Shown in pieces: positions 54,947 to 62,592 of a stretch of DNA of 64,000 bases; the first letter of the stretch is position 1; each line of letters starts with the position of its first letter. Both the position numbers and the translations under genes were made by a program. Below the pieces are notes generated by a model. The model saw only the letters and a program-made list of their open reading frames with translations. It made no database searches and was not told where the DNA came from. Location of the stretch: assembly GCA_003389215.1 (NCBI GenBank), contig QQVP01000121.1, positions 62,001 through 126,000 on the forward strand, given 5' to 3'. Source of the stretch: Planctomycetota bacterium. GTDB lineage: Bacteria; Planctomycetota; Planctomycetia; Pirellulales; UBA7805.

Positions 54947-55263
54947 GGTCAGTCCTCGTCCTGCGGCCCCGCCATCACGGGCCCGCTGTTCCGGTTGGCC
55001 GCGGCCCCATGCTGGCCCTCTCCCCCTGCCCGGGCAGGCAACCACCCTACCGCTGCCAGCGCACGTGATTATCGTGGGCTGGACTCCGCAAGGCAACGGG
55101 AACGAAGAAACGCCGGAAGTTCCGTGCCCCTGCGCCCTGCGTCGGCCTGCCAATTTGCTAGAATGAGAGTTTCCTGCGGAGAGAGGACAGGTCGATCACG
55201 AAATCTCGGAATCCCAGGACCAACGAAGGAAGCCGACAAAGGAAGCCAACAAAGGAAGAGAGA
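54947..55263. other. Divergent promoter region of the SUMF1-like and Hsp70-like genes
   Basis: A probable extended -10, TGC-TAGAAT (hexamer 55159-55164), points to the Hsp70 gene and would start transcription near 55171. From 55226 to 55258 the sequence AAGGAAG occurs three times at 13-base spacing (55226-55232, 55239-55245, 55252-55258); the last lies five bases before the GTG start and serves as ribosome site. No good promoter for the minus-strand gene was found. Confidence 0.5.
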
Positions 55264-57252
55264 GTGGAGCGCGTGAGTCAGGCAAACGAACAACCGCCCA
55301 TTGGAATTGATCTGGGCACGACCTATTCGGTCGTGGCGACCCTCGACGCACAAGGCCGACCGCTGACGATCCAGAACGCGGAAGGCGACACGACCACGCC
55401 GAGCGTGGTGCTCTTCGACCCCAGCGAGATCATCGTGGGTCGCGAGGCGGTCAAGCTGGCCGCCCACGAACCCGACGCGGTGGCGGCCTATGCCAAGCGC
55501 GACATCGGGGCCTCGCGATTCGGACGTGCCCTGCGCGGAACGCACTTGCCGCCGGAGGTCGTGCAGTCGTTCGTGCTCTCCAAGCTGCGCGCGGACGCGG
55601 AGCTGAAGGTCGGCCCGATTCGCGACGTGGTGATTACGGTCCCGGCCTACTTCAACGAGCCTCGTCGCAAGGCGACGCAGGACGCCGGACGTCTTGCCCA
55701 TTTGAACGTGCTCGACATCATCAACGAGCCGACCGCAGCGGCGATCGCGCATGGAGTTGCCGAGGGCTTTCTGACCGGTGAAGGCGAAGCCAAATCTGCG
55801 GAAACGGTGCTCGTCTACGACCTCGGCGGCGGAACGTTCGACGTGACGCTAATGCGACTCGAAGGCCATGATTACACGGCGCTGGGCACTGCCGGTGATG
55901 TGTTTCTGGGCGGGCTCGATTGGGACCGTCGCATCATCGACTTCGTGGCCGAGCGGTTTGCCGAAGAACACGGCGGCATCGATCCGCGCGAGGACGAAGC
56001 GGCCCTGATTCGGCTCGCCAAAGAGGCCGAAGACGCCAAGAAGACACTCACCGCGCGCGAGGAAATCAAGATCACCTTCGAGCACGACGGCAAGCTGATT
56101 CGCACCCCCCTATCCCGCAAGCAGTTCGAGTTGATCACCAGCGACCTCGTCGAGCGAACCCGCTTCACCTGCCGACAGGTACTCCGCGAGGCCAATCTGG
56201 AGTGGAAGGACATTTCGCGGCTGCTGCTGGTCGGCGGATCGAGTCGCATGCCGATGGTGACCGCCATGCTGGCCAAGGAGAGCGGCCTCGACCCGGACCG
56301 CTCCCTAGCCGCCGACGAAGCGGTCGCCCACGGAGCCGCCATCTATGCGGGCTTTCTGACCTCGGGCCATGAGGACGCGGTGAAGGCGAGCGCCGTGGGC
56401 AGAATCACCAACGTCAGCTCGCACGACCTGGGTGTGATGGGGACGGAACCGGCCACGGGGCGACCACGACGGCGGATCATCATCCCGCGAAACACCCAGC
56501 TGCCGGCCAAGAAGGGAGGCCGATTCGCCACGCAAAAGGACAATCAGAAGAGTGTTGTCGTCACCGTGGTCGAGGGTGGTGATGACAGCGGCAAGAACTC
56601 GACGCCGATCGGCGTTTGCAAGGTGACCGACCTGCCGGCAAATCTGCCGGCCCATACGCCGGTCGATGTCGTCTTCAAGTACGAAGAGAACGGTCGCATC
56701 ACGGTCCGCGCCCATCTGCCCAAGGCGGGCCGCGACGCATCGCTCGAGATCACCCGCGATTCGGGCCTTTCCGAAGAGGATCTGGAGAACTGGGCAGAAC
56801 GGATTCGCGAGAATCGGCTGCTGCCCGAGCCGGGCGACGTCGCCGAAATCGCCGAGGAAGTCGACGAGGAAGAGCTGGCCGCGGTGTTCGATGACGCGGA
56901 CGATGCCGAGGACGACGTCTTCGAAGCGGATGTCGTCGATGAAGACGAGGAAGAAGACATCTTTGAGGCGGTCGACGAGCCTACCGTCGAGGTGCCCAAA
57001 ACCAAACGGCCAGGAAGCCGAACCAAACAGCGGCAGCCTGCCGAAGAGTCGGAAGCCGACGCCTTCGACTTTGCAGATGCGAACGAGCCGGAAGACGCGG
57101 AAGCTTCGTCCAATGCCTTTGGCTTTCTTGAAGATGAGTCGAACGACAAAGACGCGGGCAGCTTCGCGGGCTTCGACGATGCGGACGACGATCAGCAAAT
57201 CGACCCCGGCGACGACTCGCAGCTCGGCGACTTTCTCAAAGGGTTGCCGTAG
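55264..57252 (+). CDS. Hsp70 (DnaK-like) protein with acidic tail and no lid
   Basis: Seen: 662 residues from GTG at 55264 (a GTG at 55273 is possible). Nucleotide-binding domain at about 10-390: GIDLGTTYSVVA, VITVPAYFNEPRR, INEPTAAAIAHG, VYDLGGGTFDVTL, LLLVGGSSRMPMV. A beta substrate-binding domain follows (about 395-510). The alpha-helical lid of DnaK is not present; instead an acidic, low-complexity tail (about 530-662, many Asp/Glu) ends the protein. Known: lid-less Hsp70 relatives are common in planctomycetes; the tail resembles no domain. It overlaps the end of the convergent kinase gene by 17 bases. Inferred: a specialised Hsp70, perhaps partner of the SUMF1-like protein. dnaK itself is probably elsewhere. 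Confidence 0.9.
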   Translation: MERVSQANEQPPIGIDLGTTYSVVATLDAQGRPLTIQNAEGDTTTPSVVLFDPSEIIVGREAVKLAAHEPDAVAAYAKRDIGASRFGRALRGTHLPPEVVQSFVLSKLRADAELKVGPIRDVVITVPAYFNEPRRKATQDAGRLAHLNVLDIINEPTAAAIAHGVAEGFLTGEGEAKSAETVLVYDLGGGTFDVTLMRLEGHDYTALGTAGDVFLGGLDWDRRIIDFVAERFAEEHGGIDPREDEAALIRLAKEAEDAKKTLTAREEIKITFEHDGKLIRTPLSRKQFELITSDLVERTRFTCRQVLREANLEWKDISRLLLVGGSSRMPMVTAMLAKESGLDPDRSLAADEAVAHGAAIYAGFLTSGHEDAVKASAVGRITNVSSHDLGVMGTEPATGRPRRRIIIPRNTQLPAKKGGRFATQKDNQKSVVVTVVEGGDDSGKNSTPIGVCKVTDLPANLPAHTPVDVVFKYEENGRITVRAHLPKAGRDASLEITRDSGLSEEDLENWAERIRENRLLPEPGDVAEIAEEVDEEELAAVFDDADDAEDDVFEADVVDEDEEEDIFEAVDEPTVEVPKTKRPGSRTKQRQPAEESEADAFDFADANEPEDAEASSNAFGFLEDESNDKDAGSFAGFDDADDDQQIDPGDDSQLGDFLKGLP

Positions 57253-58936
57253 CGGCTGCCCCCGGAAGCGGGGCGAGGCGTCGTACCGTGTCCAGCAGCT
57301 CGGCGCAGTCGAGCGGACGAGCAAGATGGGCGTCGCAGCCGCCCACCAATTCGCTGGCACCGGCGGACTTGTCGACTGCCGGACCGATCGCCACGATCGG
57401 CATCTCGATGCCGGTCTGCCGCAATTCAAGCGCGACCCGCGCGGCATCCATCAGCGGGATCTGTTCGTCGAGCAACAACAGGTCGTACGGCCGATGATGC
57501 TCAATCGCGGACGCAATTTCTTCAACCGCCGCCACGCCATTCTCGACGAGCGTGACTTCCGTGTTCGGCTCTTCCTTGAGCGCACAGATTGCCGGTCCGC
57601 CCTGGTGACCGCCCTCGGCAAACAGCACGCGACGACCGCCGACCGGCTCACGGGCACGCCGGACACAGGCCGTGGTGGTCGGTTCCTGGCTGGGCAGCTC
57701 ATCGTGCTCGAGCAACGGCACGCCGTCGAGCGAGCCCGTGGCCACAGTGAATCGGAAGGTGCTGCCCTCGGGTCCGGTGCGAAGCACTCGTACATCTCCC
57801 CCCAGCAGCTTCGCCAGGTGCCGGCTGATCGTCAGTCCCAGGCCGGCACTGTGTTCTCTGCCGCTGCCCGACTTCAGGCCGTGCGCGAAGGCATCAAAGA
57901 GGTGGTCGATTTCGTGGGCATCCAGACCGATGCCCGTGTCGCTGACGTCGAACGCCAGTAATGCCCGGGTCGGGTCGGGGTCCGTCAGGTGAATTCGCAC
58001 CGTGACGCCACCCGTTTCGGTGTACTTGACCGCGTTGGTCAAGAGATTGAGCAGCACCTGACGGACACGTGTGGGATCTGTCTGAATCGTAAAGGGAATC
58101 GGCCCCGATTTCTCGACCGCCAGGGCGAGGTCTTTCTTGTCGGCTTGCTGCCGGACCATGGCCAGCACGTCTTCGACCAAACGCCCGGGATCGCTGGCGT
58201 CGCGATGGACGGCGATCTTGCCGGCTTCAATGCGGGATAGATCAAGCACGTCGTCGAGCATGGCCAACAGGTTTTCGCCGTTGCCGCGGATCACGTCGAC
58301 GACGGAACCGACGCGTCCTTGGGCCAGGCCGTCGGCCAACAGATCGGTATAGCCCATGATCGCCGTCATCAGGCAGCGAATCTCGTGACTCATGTTGGCG
58401 AGGAACTCGCTCTTGTCTTCGCCGGCCTGCGCCGCGGACGTGGTCGCCCGCTGCAGTGCGTCGTTGGCATCCTTGAGCTGTTGCTGCACGGAAACGAGCT
58501 GGTCGTGCTCGCGGTGAAAGGCTTCCCTTTGCAGTTGCTCGGCCGTTACGTCGCGCAGGATGACCACCGCTTCGCCGCGCTGCTCGCAAAGTCGGTGAAT
58601 TCGAATCTCCTGCATCATCGGCAGTCCGCCAAACTCCCCCTCGGCGGAAACGGGCAGCAAGTGGGGCACCAGCGGCGGTCGCAGCGTGGTCGGGCGGCCC
58701 GTGCGGATCACCGTCTCCAGCTGCGTCGTGATGTGCGAGGTGGCCAGGTGGGGGTAGCGGTCGATCAGGCTTACGCCGTCAACCTCGTCGGCCGAGATGC
58801 CCGTCCATTTCGCGAGCACTTCGTTCCAGCCGACAATTTCCCAATTGGGCCGCGCGACCAGAATCCCCAGCTGCAACGACGCGAACAGCTCGGGCGAGAA
58901 GTCGGCCTCGGCGAGAAAATCGGCAACGCGTTTCAT
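57236..58936 (-). CDS. Hybrid histidine kinase with degenerate receiver domain
   Basis: Seen: 566 residues from ATG at 58936. PAS domain at about 15-130 (GILVARPNWEIVGWNEV), a short coiled coil (about 135-175), then the kinase: His184 in FLANMSHEIRCLM (the usual Pro after the Arg pair is Leu), N box TNAVKYTETGG, G1 DTGIGLD, G2 GLGLTISRHLAK. The last 110 residues are a receiver: phospho-Asp in LLLLDEQIPLMD is kept, but the acidic pair reads AEGG, the conserved Thr/Ser is Gly (AIGPA) and the Lys is Arg (LARPLD). Known: such receivers often cannot be phosphorylated normally. No membrane helix: cytoplasmic sensor. Partner regulator unknown. Tail-to-tail overlap with the Hsp70 gene. Confidence 0.88.
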   Translation of the reverse strand: MKRVADFLAEADFSPELFASLQLGILVARPNWEIVGWNEVLAKWTGISADEVDGVSLIDRYPHLATSHITTQLETVIRTGRPTTLRPPLVPHLLPVSAEGEFGGLPMMQEIRIHRLCEQRGEAVVILRDVTAEQLQREAFHREHDQLVSVQQQLKDANDALQRATTSAAQAGEDKSEFLANMSHEIRCLMTAIMGYTDLLADGLAQGRVGSVVDVIRGNGENLLAMLDDVLDLSRIEAGKIAVHRDASDPGRLVEDVLAMVRQQADKKDLALAVEKSGPIPFTIQTDPTRVRQVLLNLLTNAVKYTETGGVTVRIHLTDPDPTRALLAFDVSDTGIGLDAHEIDHLFDAFAHGLKSGSGREHSAGLGLTISRHLAKLLGGDVRVLRTGPEGSTFRFTVATGSLDGVPLLEHDELPSQEPTTTACVRRAREPVGGRRVLFAEGGHQGGPAICALKEEPNTEVTLVENGVAAVEEIASAIEHHRPYDLLLLDEQIPLMDAARVALELRQTGIEMPIVAIGPAVDKSAGASELVGGCDAHLARPLDCAELLDTVRRLAPLPGAAATATL

Positions 58937-59382
58937 AGTTCGGCTTGCGTTTCTTGAGTCGACGCGCACTAGCGGCGCGCCATCACTGCACGGGCAGATC
59001 GCGCAACGGCGTCCGGACCCCCCAGGGCCCATTAGTGAAATGTAGGTTGTTCCCCAAACGGTCCAAGCGACGACCGCCGGATTGCCCCCTTTTCAATTCC
59101 CCGTTCCGCCGTTCTTCCCACCGATCGGCACGACCGGCATGACCGGTACTCGTGCTCGCCGTCAGGCTCTGCCGAGCCTGGCCGACGATGCGAGAACGAC
59201 CGGGCTGTCGTCGACGCCGTCGCGAACGGATGTGCGGGCTGTGCCGCATGGGAAAGGCGTCTGGCCGAAGAAGACTGCCATCCCCGCCGCAGTACGCCTG
59301 GGGCGACCATTGTTCGCGTCGGATTGCGGCTCTAGAATCGGGCTCGCCACGGCAGCCACCCGACGCCCAAGAGCCAATCTGC
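58937..59382. other. Divergent gap between histidine kinase and PIG-L genes
   Basis: About 445 bases. It holds a short repeat-like stretch with ACCGG-CATGA-CCGGT (inverted repeat) near 59137 and, near the right end, the promoter listed separately. Open frames here are Arg-rich and lack homology; I see no gene. Confidence 0.3.
59310..59338 (+). promoter_or_regulatory. Putative promoter of the PIG-L gene
   Basis: TTGTTC (59310-59315), a 17-base spacer and TAGAAT (59333-59338); transcription would begin near 59345, 38 bases before the ATG at 59383. The -35 is only half-matching. Confidence 0.45.
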
Positions 59383-60132
59383 ATGACGCAACCCGAAACG
59401 CACAGCGAGAATCAGCAGCTGGACGTGGTGGCGGTCGGCGCTCACCCGGACGACGTGGAAATCGCCTGCGGCGGGACCTTGGCCAGGCTGGTGTCGCAGG
59501 GCTACCGCGTCGGGATTATCGACCTGACCGACGGCGAGCCGACGCCCAAGTCGCCGGGTCCGGAGGTTCGTCTGGCGGAAGCGCAAGCCGCCGCCGCACG
59601 ACTCGGCGTCCCGCTGCGTGTCACGCTCGACCTGCCCAATCGCCGACTGTTCGATTCCTTCGACGCACGGGTGGCCTTGGCCCGCGAATTCCGCAAATAT
59701 CGTCCCCGCGTCGTCATCGGACTGGGAGACAAGACGCCGCTCGCCTCGCCCGACCATTGGCAGGCGATGCAAATCACCGACGCCGCCGTCTTCTATTCGA
59801 GACTCACCAAGTGGGATGAGCACTTCGCGAAATTGCCGGTGCACGCGATCGAGAAACAACTCTATTGCTCGCTGAACATCGTCGCCGGTGAGGAGCTTGC
59901 CGCTTCGAGCCAGGTCGTTGTCGATATTGGGGACCAACTCGAGGCCAAGATGGAGGCGATTCGCTGCTATCAAACGCAGTTTCCGCCGGAAAAGGAGTAC
60001 GTGCTGGAGCGGGTTCGGGCAATTGCCCTTTATCACGGCACCCGTGCCGGGTTCGCCGCGGGCGAGGTCCTGATGAGCCCCCGGGCCTTCGGAACGGACG
60101 ACCTGATGGGTTACCTCTTCCCGCAACCGTGA
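59383..60132 (+). CDS. PIG-L family deacetylase (BshB1-like)
   Basis: Seen: 249 residues from ATG at 59383. The zinc motif [15 protein letters not shown] (about 20-34) supplies His and Asp; [17 protein letters not shown] and [16 protein letters not shown] (late His) complete the active site. Known: PIG-L enzymes remove N-acetyl groups from N-acetylglucosamine-linked substrates; BshB1 does so in bacillithiol synthesis. The wording HPDDVEI and [11 protein letters not shown] is close to BshB1, but the other bacillithiol genes (bshA, bshC) are not in the window, so the substrate is open. The stop codon lies within a 41-bp tandem duplication shared with the 3' gap. Confidence 0.85.
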   Translation: MTQPETHSENQQLDVVAVGAHPDDVEIACGGTLARLVSQGYRVGIIDLTDGEPTPKSPGPEVRLAEAQAAAARLGVPLRVTLDLPNRRLFDSFDARVALAREFRKYRPRVVIGLGDKTPLASPDHWQAMQITDAAVFYSRLTKWDEHFAKLPVHAIEKQLYCSLNIVAGEELAASSQVVVDIGDQLEAKMEAIRCYQTQFPPEKEYVLERVRAIALYHGTRAGFAAGEVLMSPRAFGTDDLMGYLFPQP

Positions 60133-60199
60133 CTGGACCACGCGCGGGCAACCACGCTTTCCCGCAACCGTGACCGGACCACGCGCGGGCAACCGCGCT
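60118..60199. repeat. 41-bp tandem duplication between convergent genes, with GNRA hairpins
   Basis: The 41 bases at 60118-60158 (starting TTCCCGCAACCGTGACTGG) are repeated at 60159-60199 with two changes. The first copy contains the PIG-L stop codon; the second ends at the stop codon of the convergent pseudouridine synthase gene. Copy 2 carries a perfect 6-bp hairpin GCGCGG-GCAA-CCGCGC; in copy 1 one pair is broken and a TTT follows. It may act as a two-way terminator. Confidence 0.7.
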
Positions 60200-61197
60200 C
60201 AAGTCGAGGCGCTACTCCGCAGGAACTCGACGGTGGCCTGAAGATCCTCGGCAATCTCCGCCGTCAAACAGAGCGACTCTCCCGTCACGGGATGCTGCAG
60301 CGTCAACTGCCGCGCGTGCAGCGCTTGCCGCTCGAGGATCGGTTTGGACGAGGGACTCGCGACCTCTCGGCCCGAAATTTCCGCCCGGGCGATGCGGGCA
60401 CGTCCTCCATAGAGCCGGTCGCAGAGCACCGGATGACCGAGATGGCTCAGGTGGAGCCGTATTTGATGGGTGCGTCCTGTCTTCGGCAGGACTCGCACCG
60501 CTGCGAAGTTCTTGTATCGCTCGATCACTTCGTAGAACGTGTGCGCGTCGCGAGCGGTGTCGATGTCCCGGCGGATGGCCATCTTCTCGCGTTGGTAGGG
60601 ATGCGGACCGATCGGTTCCCGGATCTCGCCACGGTCGCGATCGGGATTGCCGACCACCAGGGCAAAATACTCCTTGGTCACTTCTCGGCGTTCGAATTGG
60701 CCAGCCAGCTGGTGATGGGCCGAGTCGGTCTTGGCAACGACAATCACCCCGCTCGTATCACGATCCAGTCGGTGCACGATGCCTGGTCGGCTGGGACCGC
60801 CCACGGAACTTAGCTGTTGGAAGTGATGTGCCAGGGCCGACGCGAGCGTTCCCTGCCAGTGGCCCTTGGCAGGATGAACGACCATTCCGGCCGGCTTGTC
60901 GATCGCTGCCAGGTGCTCGTCCTCGTAGAGAATCTCCAGGGGAATCGGCTCGGGCTCGGGCCCTTCGCGCGGGGGCTCGACCAGTTCCGCCTCGATCTGG
61001 TCGCCTTCACGAAGACGATAGGCCGCCTTCACGCGCTTGCCGCCCACGGTGATGTGGCCCTGCTGGATCAGTCGCCGCAAGTAGACGCGGCTGTAGCGGG
61101 TCAACTGGTCGCTGAGGTAGGCGTCGAGTCGGGCACCGACGTCGGCTTCAGCGATCGTCCAAGCCCGTAATTCGCCGCTGGACGGTTCCTCGGACAT
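60199..61197 (-). CDS. RluA/RluD-type pseudouridine synthase
   Basis: Seen: 332 residues. N-terminal S4 RNA-binding domain (about 18-75; LDAYLSDQLTRYSRVYLRRLI), then the catalytic domain with DKPAGMVVHPAKGH (about 100-113) and HRLDRDTSGVIVVAK, whose Asp is the nucleophile; RTHQIRLHLSHLGHPVLCD closes the core. Known: RluD-type enzymes isomerise uridines in 23S rRNA (positions 1911-1917 in E. coli) and related sites; RluC-like and TruC-like relatives modify other RNAs. Length and S4 domain favour RluD, without proof. It begins upstream of nothing obvious and converges on the PIG-L gene. Confidence 0.9.
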   Translation of the reverse strand: MSEEPSSGELRAWTIAEADVGARLDAYLSDQLTRYSRVYLRRLIQQGHITVGGKRVKAAYRLREGDQIEAELVEPPREGPEPEPIPLEILYEDEHLAAIDKPAGMVVHPAKGHWQGTLASALAHHFQQLSSVGGPSRPGIVHRLDRDTSGVIVVAKTDSAHHQLAGQFERREVTKEYFALVVGNPDRDRGEIREPIGPHPYQREKMAIRRDIDTARDAHTFYEVIERYKNFAAVRVLPKTGRTHQIRLHLSHLGHPVLCDRLYGGRARIARAEISGREVASPSSKPILERQALHARQLTLQHPVTGESLCLTAEIAEDLQATVEFLRSSAST

Positions 61198-61326
61198 GGT
61201 TCGAGTCCCAGCATGTGAGGGGCACGCAGGCCGGTCCGACTGCGTCAGGAACTCTGCGGAACGACCGCACCAAGGAGAGCCAAGACCCGTGTGGCGAATT
61301 TTCGCAACCCGACGAGTTGCACCCCA

Positions 61327-62343
61327 TCAGGGTTGCGCGTCGTCGGACGGATCGTCGTCCGTCGGAGCGGCGTCGCTGGGATCCACCGGTTGCGCATCCC
61401 CTTGCGAGTCGGCGCCGCCGCTTTCGGGCTCATCGCCACTCGTTTCGCCTGGGGGCGCGTCGGTGGCCGGTTCCTGAGCCCCGTCCGAGGTATCGACGTC
61501 CTGGGTGGGGTCCGCCTCCAGCGGCCTTTGATCACCGAGCTTCTCCGTGTTGACGCGATCGAGCACGGAGCGTTGTGTCGCGGGGCCGCCGCCGAAGGGG
61601 TCGCTCAGACCAACTTCGCCGAGCTCTTCGTCGAGTCCCGACTGGTCGGAAAAACCAGTGGTGGGGTCGACCCGTGTCGGATCGATTTGCGGAGGCCTCA
61701 GGTCGAGCCGATCGAACTCGTCATAGAATTCTCGGGTCGACGGCCGCTTCAGAAAGGCCGCGTGCTGTGCCGCGAGCCTTGCGTAGGGGCCCTCGGTCGC
61801 CTCGTAGTCTTCAATCGCCGGGTTCAGCTGGTTTCGCCACTCATAGGTGCGACCCCGCCGATAGCGGGCGAGCTGCGACCAGAGCTGCGGTGCCGTCTCG
61901 TCCTCGATGACCTTCGAGTAATACTCGGCGGCGGTCTCCATCGCGTCATACGCCTCGGCACGCCTGCCCCGCAGCATCACCTCGCCCTGTTGCATATAGG
62001 TGTCGCCGACCGCCAGGGCAGCGAGCTGCCCCATACGCGTTCCCTCGTGCTCTTCCGCCAGGTCCTTCAATTCAGTGGCGGCGGTCTGAAACTCGAAGAA
62101 CTTAGGAGGATTCTGCCGTAAAGCCGCCAGCGCATTGCTGCTGAGAGTGCTGATCTCCTGCTGCAGTGCGGCGGTCCCTTCGTTCTGTCGACCGGAACGA
62201 ATCTGCAGGAACACCAACAAAAGCACGACCGCAATCGCTCCCGCAATGATCCACGACATGTAGGGACCCAGCGACTGTGAGGTCTTCATCAACCAGGCAG
62301 CCAAGGCGTTCGACTGCAGTTCGTGGCGGCGTTCCGTCTTCAT
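61327..62343 (-). CDS. TPR-type membrane-anchored protein
   Basis: Seen: 338 residues. A membrane helix at about 29-48 (MSWIIAGAIAVVLLLVFLQI) follows a short cytoplasmic N-terminus (KTERRHELQSNALAAWL), as in YfgM/TPR_21 proteins. Helical TPR-like repeats span about 60-215 (LAEEHEGTRMGQLAALAVGDTYM..., AAEYYSKVIEDETAPQLWSQ). The last 90 residues are an acidic, Pro/Asp-rich low-complexity tail. Known: YfgM binds periplasmic chaperones near the Sec translocon; only the layout is similar here. Inferred: periplasmic TPR scaffold. Divergent from the helicase gene. Confidence 0.75.
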   Translation of the reverse strand: MKTERRHELQSNALAAWLMKTSQSLGPYMSWIIAGAIAVVLLLVFLQIRSGRQNEGTAALQQEISTLSSNALAALRQNPPKFFEFQTAATELKDLAEEHEGTRMGQLAALAVGDTYMQQGEVMLRGRRAEAYDAMETAAEYYSKVIEDETAPQLWSQLARYRRGRTYEWRNQLNPAIEDYEATEGPYARLAAQHAAFLKRPSTREFYDEFDRLDLRPPQIDPTRVDPTTGFSDQSGLDEELGEVGLSDPFGGGPATQRSVLDRVNTEKLGDQRPLEADPTQDVDTSDGAQEPATDAPPGETSGDEPESGGADSQGDAQPVDPSDAAPTDDDPSDDAQP

Positions 62344-62592
62344 AGGGCTTGGCCCGCGTCGGCGAGCTCAACATCGTGAATTTTGGCCGCACCGCAAAGT
62401 CAGCGGCGCGACGGAAACCAGCAATCTCGCCAGAGTATAGGGCCGCTCAGATTACAGGGTCAAGGTCGAGCCCGCGGCGGCACCCGAGCCCTATTGTCTT
62501 TTGGCGACGGGCAAAGTCTGCTGGGGGGCCATCGAGCCAGCGCGACAGGCAGCGACGCCTTCGCGAGCGACCAACGACACGGAGTCCGAATC
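62344..62592. other. Divergent gap before the helicase gene
   Basis: About 250 bases. I see no convincing promoter or repeat; GGAG at the right end is the helicase ribosome site. Confidence 0.3.
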
